A DNA stretch of 64,000 nt, from the NCBI RefSeq assembly GCF_001443045.1, contig NZ_LKPJ01000015.1, forward strand, positions 73,916 to 137,915, written 5' to 3'. Position 1 is the first letter of the stretch. Every line of letters begins with the position of its first letter. The position numbers and the translations under genes are program-made. The notes beneath the pieces are model-generated. The model had not been told where the DNA came from and made no database searches. It was given only the letters and a program-made list of their open reading frames with translations. This DNA is from Burkholderia ambifaria (GTDB lineage: Bacteria > Pseudomonadota > Gammaproteobacteria > Burkholderiales > Burkholderiaceae). This document shows, one piece after another, positions 28,116-37,591 of this stretch.

Positions 28116-29033
28116 TTACTTCGGCCATCGCCAGGCCGGATCGGCCAGGTGTTCGGCGAAGTAGTCGGACAGCGCGGCAACCTTCGCCGGACGTGCACGT
28201 GCAGACGGCGTGACGAAGTACAGGCCGCCCTTCGTCAGCGACCAGTCGGTCAGGATGGCTTCGAGGCGGCCATCGGCCAGATATTCACCGGCGATGAACT
28301 CGGGCAGTTCGGCGATCGCCAGGCCATCGAGCAGCGCAGGCAGCAGCGCGTCGGCGTTCGTCACGCGCAGCGGACCGTTCGGCGTGATCGGCTCCTCGTC
28401 ACCCGCATCGTTCGTGAAGCGCCACACGTCGCTATGCGCACGATACGCGTACGAGAGACACGGCCGTTCCTCCAGTTCGCGCGGATGCGCCGGCCGTCCT
28501 TCGCGCTCCAGATACGCCGGCGACGCCACCACGTATTGCGTCACCGCGCACAACCGCCGGGCCACCAGGGATGAATCCGGCAGCGCGGCGATCCGCAATG
28601 CAGCATCGAAACCGTCGGCGATCAGGTCGACCGACGCATCCGACAGATGCAGGTCGATCGACACGTCCGGATAGGCACGAAAGAAGCCCGGCAACAGTGG
28701 CGCGACCCAGCGCAACCCGAATGACATCGGCACGGCGAGGCGCACCAGCCCGCGCGGCTGCACGGCCATTTCGCGCGCGGCGCTTTCCGCCTCTTCGGCA
28801 TGGCGGTAGACCTCGCCCGCCTTCTCGCAGATCGTCCTGCCGAACTCGGTGAGCGCCAGTTGACGGGAGGTGCGGTTGAAAAGCCGTCCGCCCAGGCGAT
28901 CCTCCAGGCGGGCGACGCCGCGCGAAACCGTCGCCACGGATACCCCCATCGAGCGTGCCGCAGCCGCGAACGATCCCTCCTCGGCAACCTTCGCGAACAT
29001 CGCGAGCCCTTCGAAGTCAGGCAGCTTGGCCAT
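28116..29033 (-). CDS. LysR-family regulator
   Basis: 305 residues. HTH at about residues 20-40 ([25 protein letters not shown]) and a CrgA-like substrate domain ([18 protein letters not shown]). It is transcribed divergently from the SDR gene at 29175 with a 141-bp shared promoter region, the usual arrangement of a LysR protein and its target. Confidence 0.88.
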   Translation of the reverse strand: MAKLPDFEGLAMFAKVAEEGSFAAAARSMGVSVATVSRGVARLEDRLGGRLFNRTSRQLALTEFGRTICEKAGEVYRHAEEAESAAREMAVQPRGLVRLAVPMSFGLRWVAPLLPGFFRAYPDVSIDLHLSDASVDLIADGFDAALRIAALPDSSLVARRLCAVTQYVVASPAYLEREGRPAHPRELEERPCLSYAYRAHSDVWRFTNDAGDEEPITPNGPLRVTNADALLPALLDGLAIAELPEFIAGEYLADGRLEAILTDWSLTKGGLYFVTPSARARPAKVAALSDYFAEHLADPAWRWPK

Positions 29034-29054
29034 ATCCCCTCATCTTTTCATTTA

Positions 29055-29071
29055 TGCAACGTTAGCTTGCA
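29055..29071. promoter_or_regulatory. Inverted repeat between LysR and SDR genes
   Basis: TGCAA (29055-29059) and TTGCA (29067-29071) flank a 7-base core in the shared, AT-richer promoter region. It may be the LysR binding site for the divergent pair; the arms are short. Confidence 0.35.
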
Positions 29072-29174
29072 ATCAATTCTATTTCGAAAAGATGGGTGCG
29101 TCGATATTCTCCTCACATCGCAGCACGCAACACCGAACGCAGTCATCCACGTATCGAACGAAAGGAGAAACACC

Positions 29175-29939
29175 ATGGCACGCAAGCTCGACAACAAGAT
29201 CGCACTGGTTACCGGCGCCACCAGCGGCATCGGCCTCGCCACCGCGCAGCGCTTCGCCGCCGAAGGCGCGCACGTATATGTCACCGGCCGCCGTCAGGCC
29301 GAACTCGATGCCGCGGTCAACGCGATCCGCGAAGACGGCGGCAGCGCGACGGGCGTACGCGTCGACTCCACGAAGCTCGACGAACTCGACGCACTGTATG
29401 CGCAAATCAACGAAGAACACGGGCGCCTCGACGTGCTGTTCGCGAATGCCGGCGGCGGTTCGATGCTGCCATTCGGCAGCATCACGGAGGAACACTTCGA
29501 CGACACCTTCAATCGCAACGTGAAGGGTGTGCTGTTCACGGTGCAAAAGGCGCTGCCGCTGCTCGCCGACGGCGCATCGGTGATCCTCACCGGCTCGACG
29601 GCCGGCAGCGCGGGCACCGCTGCATTCAGCGTGTATTCGGCGTCGAAGGCCGCGGTGCGCGCGTTTGCCCGCAACTGGATTCTCGATCTGAAGGAACGCC
29701 GCATCCGCGTGAACACGATCAGCCCGGGCGCGACCCGCACGCCGGGGCTGCTCGACCTCGCCGGTCAGGACGCCGCCCAGCGGCAAGGTCTCGCCGATTA
29801 CCTGGCCGCGCAGATTCCGATGGGGCGCTTGGGCGAGCCCGACGAGATTGCGGGTGCGGCACTGTTCCTCGCGTCGGACGACGCGAGCTTCGTGAACGGC
29901 ATCGAGCTGTTCGTCGACGGCGGCCAGCAGCAGATCTGA
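29175..29939 (+). CDS. Short-chain dehydrogenase
   Basis: 254 residues from the ATG at 29175 with AGGAG 8 bases upstream. SDR motifs: TGATSGIG near residue 14, NAGGG, the catalytic Ser in LTGSTAG and Tyr-Lys in YSASKAA, and VDGGQQQI at the end. Similar proteins are common next to LysR regulators in Burkholderia and may act on quinones, aldehydes or other small carbonyl compounds. Substrate unknown. Confidence 0.87.
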   Translation: MARKLDNKIALVTGATSGIGLATAQRFAAEGAHVYVTGRRQAELDAAVNAIREDGGSATGVRVDSTKLDELDALYAQINEEHGRLDVLFANAGGGSMLPFGSITEEHFDDTFNRNVKGVLFTVQKALPLLADGASVILTGSTAGSAGTAAFSVYSASKAAVRAFARNWILDLKERRIRVNTISPGATRTPGLLDLAGQDAAQRQGLADYLAAQIPMGRLGEPDEIAGAALFLASDDASFVNGIELFVDGGQQQI

Positions 29940-30045
29940 ACGTCGCGCCGGGGCGCGCCGCTCCGGCACGATCGCAATCCCTCTGCCTGCCGCGACGAGA
30001 TTCAGCATCGACGTCTTCGGTCGCCGCGACCCGCGGCGGCCGGAG

Positions 30046-30507
30046 TCAGTACCGATCCGACACACCCTCGATCCCGCGCTCATGCAACGCGCGGACCAGC
30101 CCGGCACGCACCGTCGCGACATCTGAAAACGCCGGCCGGCGATGCGCGGCGACTTCGGCAGCCGTATAAGGCTTGAAATCCCGCGGCAGCGCATCGCGGT
30201 TCATCGTCGCGAGCACCCAGTTGAGCACGTCGGCGAGATCCTTGTCCGACAGCGCGGAGTTCGACGCGCCGGGCACGCGCATCACGTACTCGCGCCCGGC
30301 CGGCAGATGCGTGAAATAGCCGAGCGAATTCGCGAGCGGCGGCACCTTGCCCGGAATGCCACCGCCCGTCGCCGTGTGGCAGCCCATGCAGTTGAGCACC
30401 CAGTGCTGCCGCGCGAGCGCGGCGTCGCTCACGCCGTCGGCATGTGCGGGAACGGCCATCGCACACGCGGCGGCAGCGACCAGCCACGCGGACAGACGGC
30501 GCGACAT
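30046..30507 (-). CDS. Monohaem c-type cytochrome of the amine dehydrogenase cluster
   Basis: 153 residues from the ATG at 30505-30507. Signal peptide residues 1-23 (AVPAHA before DGVSD). One haem site, CMGCH, near residue 40, with Met ligands available further on (EYVMRVPG, TMNRD). Periplasmic. It is the last gene of the aau cluster, 77 bp after the other cytochrome gene. A role in passing electrons from the amine dehydrogenase to the respiratory chain is likely (inference). Confidence 0.8.
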   Translation of the reverse strand: MSRRLSAWLVAAAACAMAVPAHADGVSDAALARQHWVLNCMGCHTATGGGIPGKVPPLANSLGYFTHLPAGREYVMRVPGASNSALSDKDLADVLNWVLATMNRDALPRDFKPYTAAEVAAHRRPAFSDVATVRAGLVRALHERGIEGVSDRY

Positions 30508-30584
30508 GAACCCTTCGATCCGCGCCGCCACCGCACGCCGGCCCTCACGCACACCCCGGCCACGGCGCCACATCCACACGGCAG

Positions 30585-31088
30585 TCACAGCCCCAGCCCC
30601 TTCGTCACGACCGCACGTTGCGCGTGAACGGCCGTGCCGTCCATCTCCTTCGCACGCGCCGCGCGAATGTCGGCCGCCGTGAATGGCTTCGCGTCGCCGT
30701 GCTTGTCGTTGAGATCGAACACGACGTAGTTCAGCACGTTCGCGATATCGTCGTCGCTCGCACTCGCGAACGACGGCATCTTGAAGTTGTAGTGCTTGTC
30801 GTGCACCTCGATCTCGCCGAACATCCCGTGCAACAGCGTCGCGACGAGCTGCGCGCGGCCCGCGTCGGCCGTCGCGTACCTGCCCGGATACTCGGTCAGC
30901 GGCGGCGCGAGGCCGTCCTGCCCCTTGCCGCCCGCCTGGTGGCACACCGCGCACTGCGCGTCGAACAGGCTCTTGCCCGCGGGGTAATGGACGGCCTGCT
31001 GAGCACCGGCGACACCCGGCAACGCGAGGCATGCACCTGCAACGGCCACGCACGCGACGACGATCTTTCCAGCTTGCTTCACTTTCAT
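30585..31088 (-). CDS. Monohaem c-type cytochrome of the amine dehydrogenase cluster
   Basis: 167 residues. Its ATG overlaps the stop codon of the small-subunit gene (ATGA), so translation is coupled. Signal peptide about residues 1-29 (PGVAGA before QQAVHY). A single haem motif CAVCH near residue 46 and a Met-containing segment FKMPSFASASDDD. A small monohaem cytochrome gene also follows aauA in the described Alcaligenes faecalis cluster (from memory). It is a candidate electron acceptor of the dehydrogenase. Confidence 0.82.
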   Translation of the reverse strand: MKVKQAGKIVVACVAVAGACLALPGVAGAQQAVHYPAGKSLFDAQCAVCHQAGGKGQDGLAPPLTEYPGRYATADAGRAQLVATLLHGMFGEIEVHDKHYNFKMPSFASASDDDIANVLNYVVFDLNDKHGDAKPFTAADIRAARAKEMDGTAVHAQRAVVTKGLGL

Positions 31089-31630
31089 TGCTTGGCCGCT
31101 CCCAACAAGACCGAAACCGAACAGTGGTAATTCGAATTGCCGTTCGCCATGCACCAGTTGATGTCGTTGTTCAGCGACAGCTTGTACAGCGGCTTCTCGC
31201 GCTCGTTGCGGTTGCAGAAGCACTTGCCGCACGACGTCTTGCCGCAGCAGTCGTTGTACGACACGATGTAGTCCGAACCGTCGTGCGGGTTGCGGCAGGT
31301 ACCGATCCACGTGATCGGCGACGGCGTCGTGCCCGGCGGGCAGCTGCTCGACGTGCCGCCGCAGCAGCTGCACAGCCAGCCGTCGATCGCGCAGTATTTC
31401 CAGTAATCGCAGCTCATCGGATCGTCGCTCGCACCCGACGCGGCGGCGCCGGAAGCCGCCGATGCGCCCGACGCCGCATCGGCCGCATACGCGGTGCGGT
31501 CGACCGGCAGCAGCGGCAGCATCGCCGAGCCCACCAGCACCTTGCCGAGCTTCGCCATCGCGCTGCGCCGCGAGCTATGCTGCGCGACGCCGCGCGCCGA
31601 CCGCTCGAACCATGAATCAAACAGGCCCAT
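31085..31630 (-). CDS. aauA: Aromatic (aralkyl) amine dehydrogenase small subunit, TTQ-bearing
   Basis: 181 residues. A twin-arginine-type leader (SSRRSAMAKLG at 19-29) is followed by an Ala/Ser-rich linker and a Cys-rich core with 14 cysteines for disulfides. Trp108 (ITWIG) and Trp159 (NDINWC) match, with an offset of one, the two Trp residues (109 and 160) that form tryptophan tryptophylquinone in the A. faecalis enzyme; Asp127 matches its catalytic Asp128. The subunit oxidises primary amines in the periplasm. Methylamine dehydrogenase is the close alternative, but the gene set without mauF, mauC or mauG favours the aromatic amine type. Confidence 0.85.
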   Translation of the reverse strand: MGLFDSWFERSARGVAQHSSRRSAMAKLGKVLVGSAMLPLLPVDRTAYAADAASGASAASGAAASGASDDPMSCDYWKYCAIDGWLCSCCGGTSSSCPPGTTPSPITWIGTCRNPHDGSDYIVSYNDCCGKTSCGKCFCNRNEREKPLYKLSLNNDINWCMANGNSNYHCSVSVLLGAAKQ

Positions 31631-31669
31631 GTCGTTGTTCTCCGTTGACGTTGAAAGAGGGGCGGCCGA

Positions 31670-32305
31670 TCACGCGTGCTGCGCGTGATGTTCGTGATCG
31701 CCGTGGTCGTGATCGCCGTGCACGAACTGCTGCAGCGATGCAACGCCACGCTCCTTCGCTTCGAACAGGCTCTCGAGATGCTCGCGCGTGTTGACGAGCC
31801 CCTTTGCACGCACGGTGCCGGTGTCGTCGAGCAGCACCGCGTACGGCAGCTTGCCGATCTGGTACGCGAGGCCGAGCTCCTGCGACAGCACGTACGGGAA
31901 ACGCGCGAGATCGTGCTTCCGCGCGAAGCGCGTGTGTTCGTCGAGATCGCCATCGCTCGCGAGCACGATGTTCACCGGCGTCGATTCGCTCGCCTGCAGC
32001 GACGGCAACAGCGGCAGCAGCTTCTTGCAGACCGGGCACGTCGGCGACAGGAAGAACAGCAGCGTCGCCTTGCCCGACGCATCGATGCCGCCGACCTTGA
32101 CCTGCGAGCCGCGAATGTCGGTCAGCTCGAACGTCGGTGCGATCGCGCCGACTGCCGGCCCCTTGTCGATCATCAAGGCGCCGGCCGGCATGATGCGCTC
32201 GTACAGGATGCCGATCTGGCGCACGAGCGCGAGGCAGATCGCGCCGAGCGCGAGAACGGCGACCCACAGCAAGGCGGTGGAAACGGTGAGAGCGGTTTGC
32301 ATCAT
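31670..32305 (-). CDS. aauD: Amine dehydrogenase maturation protein, thioredoxin-like
   Basis: 211 residues. One N-terminal membrane anchor (residues 5-28) and a periplasmic thioredoxin-like domain with CPVC in FFLSPTCPVCKK. The C-terminus is His/Asp-rich (GDHDHGDHEHHAQHA), a possible metal-binding tail. MauD-type proteins are needed for disulfide formation or export stability of the Cys-rich small subunit. The ATG overlaps the stop of the preceding gene (ATGA). Confidence 0.88.
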   Translation of the reverse strand: MMQTALTVSTALLWVAVLALGAICLALVRQIGILYERIMPAGALMIDKGPAVGAIAPTFELTDIRGSQVKVGGIDASGKATLLFFLSPTCPVCKKLLPLLPSLQASESTPVNIVLASDGDLDEHTRFARKHDLARFPYVLSQELGLAYQIGKLPYAVLLDDTGTVRAKGLVNTREHLESLFEAKERGVASLQQFVHGDHDHGDHEHHAQHA

Positions 32306-32856
32306 GAATTCCTCAGGTGGGAAAGGCGCGGTACGTTGGCGAGCAGCACGTCGACGGTGAGCAGCGCGCAGACGATCAGCAGAACGGAAGAAAGCAGCGT
32401 CAGGTAGTCGAACCACACGACTGCGCGGCCGCCCGGCTCGACGAGCGCGGTCGCGACCAGCACGGCGAGCAGCAGCACGCGCGCGACATGCAGCCAGCCG
32501 ATGCCGCGCGGCGCATCCGCGCGCGCGGCGGCAAAGCCGGAACAGCCGCAGTCGATGTCGGTGTGGCCGCGCAGGATGTTGATCGTCATGCCGGCTGCGA
32601 AGACGAGCAGCAACGCGATCAGGCCGAGCGCGCCGGTCATGCGCGTATCGGGAAACAGCAGCGCCGCGGCGCACACGACTTCCGCGAGCGGAATCGCGAA
32701 CGCGGCTGGCGCGGCGAGCGCATCGGGCAGCAGGCGATAGCCGGCAAGCGCTTGCCGGAACGCCGCGGGCCGGCGCAGCTTCGCGAAGGCGCCGAGCAGC
32801 ACGACGACGGCCGCGCCTGCCTGCGCGCTGGTAGCGAGTACCGGATCGAGCGTCAT
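32302..32856 (-). CDS. aauE: Amine dehydrogenase maturation membrane protein, MauE/DoxX-like
   Basis: 184 residues with about four to five membrane helices. A CGCSG Cys pair near residue 107 (DIDCGCSG) is typical of MauE proteins. It is required with MauD for small-subunit assembly. It starts 7 bp after the large-subunit gene and overlaps the next gene by 4 bp. Confidence 0.88.
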   Translation of the reverse strand: MTLDPVLATSAQAGAAVVVLLGAFAKLRRPAAFRQALAGYRLLPDALAAPAAFAIPLAEVVCAAALLFPDTRMTGALGLIALLLVFAAGMTINILRGHTDIDCGCSGFAAARADAPRGIGWLHVARVLLLAVLVATALVEPGGRAVVWFDYLTLLSSVLLIVCALLTVDVLLANVPRLSHLRNS

Positions 32857-32863
32857 CGCGGCC

Positions 32864-34021
32864 TCACGGGTTCACGAGCAGCGACGGCGTACTGCCGATC
32901 TGCTTCTCGACGTGCTGCAGCTTGCCGGTGCGCGCGTCCATCACGACGAGATCGGATGTGCCCGTCAGTCCGTAGAACAACGGCTTGTCATCCTCGCTGA
33001 CCTGGATCGACACGAGCGGATCGACCTTCTGCTGCGCGAGATCCCAGCGCGCGATGCGCTGCTTCGTCTTCAGGTCGTAGACCCACACCTGCGTGCCGGG
33101 ATCCTTGTGCGTACCGTCGCCGCCCTTGTGCATCAGCACGTAGTAGCGGTGCTGCTTCGCCTGCACGGCCGTCTGCTGCATGCCGCCCGGGCGCCAGCCT
33201 TCGGTGCGCTCGGCGCCGGTCAGCAACGACCACGGCTTGCCGAACACCGGCTTGTCGCCGTTGAAATCGGCGCTGCGCACATTGCCGTGATACGTCGTGA
33301 ACAGATAGCCGCCGTTGTAGCGTGACGCATTGATGAAGGCAGGATCATTGTCGACGTCGATGAACGCGTCGGACATCGTGCGCTTCACCTCCTTGCCGTT
33401 CGCGTCGAGCGTGACGGTGAGCGCCTTGCCGCTTTCGCACAGCGCGGTGAAGCGGTCGTTCCCCGACGGATACGCGAGCACGCATGCCGCAGTGTCGATC
33501 TCCGACAGCACCTTCTTCGACACGGCGTCGATCACCGTCACCGACGCGGCCGGCGTGATGTTCGCGACGTACAACCGCTTGCCGTCCGCGCTGAACGCGG
33601 TGTTGTACGGCGACGGCACGTGCTGCCCGTGCTTCGCCGGAATCACGATTTCGCCGGTGTGGTCGAGCGTCGTGTTGTCGGCCATCTCGACGACGTCGGT
33701 ACGCGTGCCGTGCGAGCCGCGCGAGAAATAGGTCGTCGCGATGAAGCTCGCCTTGTGGTCGGGCGAGATCGCGAGACCGGGCGCGAAGCCGCCGTCGATC
33801 TGGCCGAGCAGCTTCTTCGCGTCGGCGTCGTACACGTAGATGCGCCCATCGGTCATCGTCGGCATCGCGATATCGACGACGTACACCTCGTGCGGATGCC
33901 ACGCCGGCATCTTCTGCACGACCAGTTCCTCGGGCTTTTCCGTCGCGTCTGCGTTGCCGGCCCACGCCGCCGCAAACGCCAGCGTCGCCGCGAAAGCCGC
34001 GGTGCGTCGCCTTGTCCTCAT
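32864..34021 (-). CDS. aauB: Aromatic (aralkyl) amine dehydrogenase large subunit
   Basis: 385 residues. Signal peptide residues 1-26 (GNADA before TEKPEEL). The mature protein is a seven-bladed propeller of the MADH heavy-chain family, with repeated segments such as GLAISPDHKASFIATTYFSRG, AFSADGKRLYVAN and YVLMHKGGDGTHKDPG. It forms an alpha2beta2 periplasmic enzyme with AauA and shapes the substrate channel. It is the first gene of the operon, divergent from an AraC gene. Confidence 0.88.
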   Translation of the reverse strand: MRTRRRTAAFAATLAFAAAWAGNADATEKPEELVVQKMPAWHPHEVYVVDIAMPTMTDGRIYVYDADAKKLLGQIDGGFAPGLAISPDHKASFIATTYFSRGSHGTRTDVVEMADNTTLDHTGEIVIPAKHGQHVPSPYNTAFSADGKRLYVANITPAASVTVIDAVSKKVLSEIDTAACVLAYPSGNDRFTALCESGKALTVTLDANGKEVKRTMSDAFIDVDNDPAFINASRYNGGYLFTTYHGNVRSADFNGDKPVFGKPWSLLTGAERTEGWRPGGMQQTAVQAKQHRYYVLMHKGGDGTHKDPGTQVWVYDLKTKQRIARWDLAQQKVDPLVSIQVSEDDKPLFYGLTGTSDLVVMDARTGKLQHVEKQIGSTPSLLVNP

Positions 34022-34184
34022 GTCGCCTCCAGTTGGGATTCACGTTATGTGGGGCGACTGTAGTTCGACAATAAATCCGTTCAGCACCAGGACCGGCAAC
34101 GCGTGCGTGCCGTTTCGGGATATTGGAAAACCGCCTGAAAGGCATCCGCCACGGCCCCCTTCCGACCCCTCAAAAACCCCCGGT

Positions 34185-34207
34185 GCAATAGCGCTCATCC
34201 GTATTGC
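34185..34207. promoter_or_regulatory. Dyad in the aau/AraC divergent promoter region
   Basis: GCAATA (34185-34190) and TATTGC (34202-34207) are exact inverted arms around 11 bases; allowing one mismatch the arms extend to 9 bases. The site is 56 bp before the AraC start and about 165 bp before aauB, so it may govern one or both. Confidence 0.4.
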
Positions 34208-34262
34208 GCCGACCGTGCGGTCAGTTTATTCTTGCGCCGTCCGAACGACCGCCGGAGGCGCC

Positions 34263-35225
34263 GTGCTCGTGTTTCACCAGATGTTCGACGACGCAGACCG
34301 GCATGCCGAGGCGCTGCGCGGCTGGGATCAGCGTTACGACCAGATCGGCTCCGGCTCGTATCGCAGCACGGTCAAGCATGCGGTGCTCGACGGCGTGCAG
34401 CTGTTCCAGGAAGCGGCGAACGTGCGCATCATCCAGCGCGGACGCCTGCCGCCCGGCCATACGGTGTTCGGAATGCCGCTCACCGGCTCGGGCACCTTCG
34501 CATTCGGCGATGCGCGCATCGAGCGCGGCACGATCGTGATGGCTCGCGGCGGCTCGCCTTTCGAACTCCATTCGCCCGACGACATGTCGCTGATCGGCGT
34601 GGTCGTCGATCCCGAATTGAAGCAGCAGATCGAGGATGCCGCCGACGTCCGGCTCGACGAGCGCGCGCTGCGGCGCGGCGTCGTCGATGTACCGATCGCC
34701 GCGCGCGAACGCGCGAGCGTCCAGCTCGCCACGCTGCTCGAACGCGTGCTGTACGCCCCGGATACGTTCGACGCACCGCGTGCGCAGACCGAATTGCGCG
34801 GCGAAGTCGGCAACGTGCTCGTCGATCTCCTCACGTACCGGATGCCCGAGCCGTCGAACCGGCTCACGCATGCATGCCACGCCGACATCGTGCGCCGCGT
34901 GCACGACTACGTGATCGCGCACCCGGAAGCGCCCGTCGACATCCTGAGCCTGTGCACGCAGCTGCGCGTGAGTCGGCGCACGATGCAGAACAGCTTCCAG
35001 TCGGTCGTGCAGACCGGTCCGCTGAACTACACACGCTCGCTGCGCCTCGCGCAGGTGCGGCGCCTGCTGCTCGACACACGGCAGTCCGACCTGCCGATCA
35101 GCGAAGCGGCCGCGCGCTGGGGCTTCATCCACCTCGGGCATTTCGCGAACGCATACAAGGCCCAGTTCGGCGAACTACCTTCGACGACGACGCGCCGGAC
35201 GGTGCACCGCGCAAAAACGCGCTGA
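34263..35225 (+). CDS. AraC-family regulator, probable regulator of the amine dehydrogenase cluster
   Basis: 320 residues from a GTG at 34263; GTG at 34269 or ATG at 34281 are alternatives, and GGAGG at 34254-34258 does not settle the choice. An N-terminal AraC-type sensor region with a cupin-like core is followed by an HTH_18 domain (residues about 220-315: LSLCTQLRVSRRTMQNSF, ISEAAARWGFIHLGHFANAYKAQFG). Orientation towards the divergent aau operon suggests amine-responsive control. Similar to FeaR/EutR-type regulators in layout. Confidence 0.82.
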   Translation: MLVFHQMFDDADRHAEALRGWDQRYDQIGSGSYRSTVKHAVLDGVQLFQEAANVRIIQRGRLPPGHTVFGMPLTGSGTFAFGDARIERGTIVMARGGSPFELHSPDDMSLIGVVVDPELKQQIEDAADVRLDERALRRGVVDVPIAARERASVQLATLLERVLYAPDTFDAPRAQTELRGEVGNVLVDLLTYRMPEPSNRLTHACHADIVRRVHDYVIAHPEAPVDILSLCTQLRVSRRTMQNSFQSVVQTGPLNYTRSLRLAQVRRLLLDTRQSDLPISEAAARWGFIHLGHFANAYKAQFGELPSTTTRRTVHRAKTR

Positions 35226-35361
35226 CCGCCCGCAAAACCCGCGATAATCCCGGGTTGAACGTTCGGCGCCCGCGAGCCGGGCGCGATGCGCGCCAGTCTC
35301 CCCGTTCGCCGCGCCGCGTCGCGCCGTGCGCGACGACCACCCGATTCCACCCCACGCTCCG

Positions 35362-36306
35362 ATGCCAGAGGATTTCCACTTCCTGTTGCTGCCCGGCTTC
35401 TCCGCGCTCGGCTTCATGTCCGCGGTCGAACCGTTGCGCGTCGCGAACCGCTTTCGCACCGAGCTGTACCGCTGGCACGTGATCAGCGCGGACGGCGCGC
35501 CCGTCGCCGCGAGCAACGGCATCCCGGTCGCGGCCGAAGCCGCGTATGCGGACGTCGCCCAGGTCGAGACGGTGTTCGTGGTCGCGGGCTTCGATCCGCT
35601 CGTGTGCTACGACCGCGCGCTCGGCGACTGGTTGCGCCGCCAGAACCGGCACGGCGCGACGCTCGGCGGCATCGACACCGGCAGCTTCGTGCTCGCGGAA
35701 GCCGGGCTGTTCGACGCAACGCAAATGCTCACGCTGCACTGGGAGGCGCTCGCCGCGTTCCGCGAACGCTACCCGGGCCTGAACGCGACGCAGGAGCTGT
35801 TCGAGATCGACGACCGGCGCATCACCTGCGCGGGCGGCACCGCGTCGATCGACATGATGCTCGACCTGATCGGCCGGCGGCATGGCGCCGATCTCGCGGC
35901 CGCGATCTCCGAGCAGTTCGTCGTCAGCCGCATCCGGCAGCGTTCGGACAGCCAGCGACTCGAGATCGCGGCGCGCTACGGTGTGCACAACCGCAAGCTG
36001 ATCCAGGTGATCGGCACGATGCAGCAGCACATGGAAACCCCGCTCGGCTCCGACGCACTCGCGCAGGAAGTATCGATCACGCGGCGCCAGCTCGAACGGC
36101 TGTTCAGCGCGATGCTGAACGACACGCCGACGCGCTTCTACCTGAACCTGCGCCTCGATCGTGCACGCGAACTGCTGCAGCAGACCGACATGAGCATCAC
36201 GTCGGTCTGCGTTGCGTGCGGCTTCGAATCGCCGTCGCATTTCTCGCGCACGTATCGCTCGCGTTTCGGCGTGAGCCCGCGCAGCGACCGGCGAGCGACG
36301 CGCTGA
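35362..36306 (+). CDS. GlxA-family (DJ-1/PfpI plus AraC) regulator
   Basis: 314 residues from the ATG at 35362; a GTG at 35326 is possible. The N-terminal glutamine amidotransferase-like domain (FHFLLLPGFSALGFMSAVEPLRVANR) is followed by an AraC HTH (SDALAQEVSITRRQLERLFSAML, SVCVACGFESPSHFSRTYRSRFG). This architecture includes GbdR, CdhR and ArgR, which sense betaine, carnitine and arginine. The GATase domain lacks a catalytic Cys nucleophile context (GGIDTGSF). It is 136 bp after the AraC gene; its target is not evident. Confidence 0.85.
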   Translation: MPEDFHFLLLPGFSALGFMSAVEPLRVANRFRTELYRWHVISADGAPVAASNGIPVAAEAAYADVAQVETVFVVAGFDPLVCYDRALGDWLRRQNRHGATLGGIDTGSFVLAEAGLFDATQMLTLHWEALAAFRERYPGLNATQELFEIDDRRITCAGGTASIDMMLDLIGRRHGADLAAAISEQFVVSRIRQRSDSQRLEIAARYGVHNRKLIQVIGTMQQHMETPLGSDALAQEVSITRRQLERLFSAMLNDTPTRFYLNLRLDRARELLQQTDMSITSVCVACGFESPSHFSRTYRSRFGVSPRSDRRATR

Positions 36307-36492
36307 AGTTCGGCAAGCTGGCGCTCGCGTATGCGGTCGATCCCGGCGGCGCGACCGTCAAGCACTGACGGGGCCTCACTCGGCTCGAGCCGCACCGAAC
36401 GCGCGCGTCATGCGCACCCGATACGGTTCGAGCGCCTTTCCGGTTCCGGCTAGAATCGTCGTTCGATCACTTCCGCACCACGGTGCAGCGCC

Positions 36493-36861
36493 ATGACCGA
36501 TTTCTCCCGCTCAGTCAGCGACCTCTCGCCCGATCGCGTGACGACCGCGTTCGATCTTCCCGGCCACAAGACCGTCCGCTCGCTCGGCGTCGCACAGGGC
36601 ATCATCGTGCGCTCGCGCTCGATCGTCGGCTCGTTCGGCGCGGCGCTGCAGACCCTCTTCGGCGGCAACATCACGCTCTATACGTCGCTGTGCGAGAAGG
36701 CGCGCCAGCAGGCGTTCGACAAGATGCTCGCCGATGCGCGCAAGCTCGGCGCGAATGCGATCGTCGCGATGCACTACGACTCGACCGAGATCGGGTCGGG
36801 CATCACGGAAGTCATCTGCTACGGCACGGCCGTGCAGGTCACGCGCGACGCCGGCGCCTGA
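36493..36861 (+). CDS. UPF0145/YbjQ-family protein
   Basis: 122 residues. YbjQ_1 domain with [60 protein letters not shown], a highly conserved segment. These proteins form pentamers and are of unknown role; some are annotated heavy-metal-binding. Predicted cytoplasmic. It converges on the PepSY gene with a 10-bp gap. Confidence 0.88.
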   Translation: MTDFSRSVSDLSPDRVTTAFDLPGHKTVRSLGVAQGIIVRSRSIVGSFGAALQTLFGGNITLYTSLCEKARQQAFDKMLADARKLGANAIVAMHYDSTEIGSGITEVICYGTAVQVTRDAGA

Positions 36862-36871
36862 CCGTCAACCG

Positions 36872-37591
36872 TTACGCGCCGGCCGCACACACGATCGCGA
36901 CGATCGAGCCGATCACGAGCACCATGCCGATCGTCTTGCGCTTGTTCAGCTCGGTCCACAACAGCACGCCCGTCAGCGACAGCAGGATCAGCGCGCCGGC
37001 GAGCGTATCGACGAGCAGCACCCAGCCGATGCTCATCCCGACGCCCTTGTGCAGGTTCGTCAGCCACGCGAGCGTGGTGTTGTCGGTGCGCTTGAGCGTC
37101 ATCGTGCCGCTGCCGACCCAGTAGTCGACCGCGACGCTTTCACGCGGCGACGCGAACACGAGCTGCCAGTGCTCGGGCTGCACGGTCTCGCGGTCGCCCC
37201 ATGCGACCGGATGCTCGGGTTCCTTCTGCACGCGGCCCATCCGTTCCGGCACATGCAAATCCGGTTGCCCGCGCAACCATTGCGCAAGCTCGCGCGGCGA
37301 ATCGGGTTCCGGGTCGGGCACGTCGAGCCGCAACGTCTCGACATGCGGCGCGCCGGTCTGGATCCGCAGCGGCGGCGCACGATGATTCAGCAGGAACCCC
37401 GTCGTGCCGAACAGCAGGCCGAGCGCGGCGCCCCACAGGCCGACCCAGCCGTGCACCTTGCGCAACCACTTGATGAACGTACCGCGGCGCGATCGCGTGC
37501 CGCCGGAGCCCGCCGGACGCGCGCCCGGCGCGGCACGCGACACCGGCGACGCGGGCGCCGCGTCGATTTCGATGGGATCGGCAACGCTCAC
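36872..37591 (-). CDS. PepSY-associated membrane protein of the iron operon
   Basis: 239 residues from a GTG at 37589-37591 that overlaps the stop of the preceding gene (GTGA). After a polar N-terminus, the first helix ([23 protein letters not shown]) is followed by a periplasmic PepSY-like region and two C-terminal helices ([43 protein letters not shown]). PepSY-TM proteins next to TonB receptors are often linked to ferric-siderophore reduction in the periplasm. Translationally coupled to PiuC. Confidence 0.8.
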   Translation of the reverse strand: MSVADPIEIDAAPASPVSRAAPGARPAGSGGTRSRRGTFIKWLRKVHGWVGLWGAALGLLFGTTGFLLNHRAPPLRIQTGAPHVETLRLDVPDPEPDSPRELAQWLRGQPDLHVPERMGRVQKEPEHPVAWGDRETVQPEHWQLVFASPRESVAVDYWVGSGTMTLKRTDNTTLAWLTNLHKGVGMSIGWVLLVDTLAGALILLSLTGVLLWTELNKRKTIGMVLVIGSIVAIVCAAGA

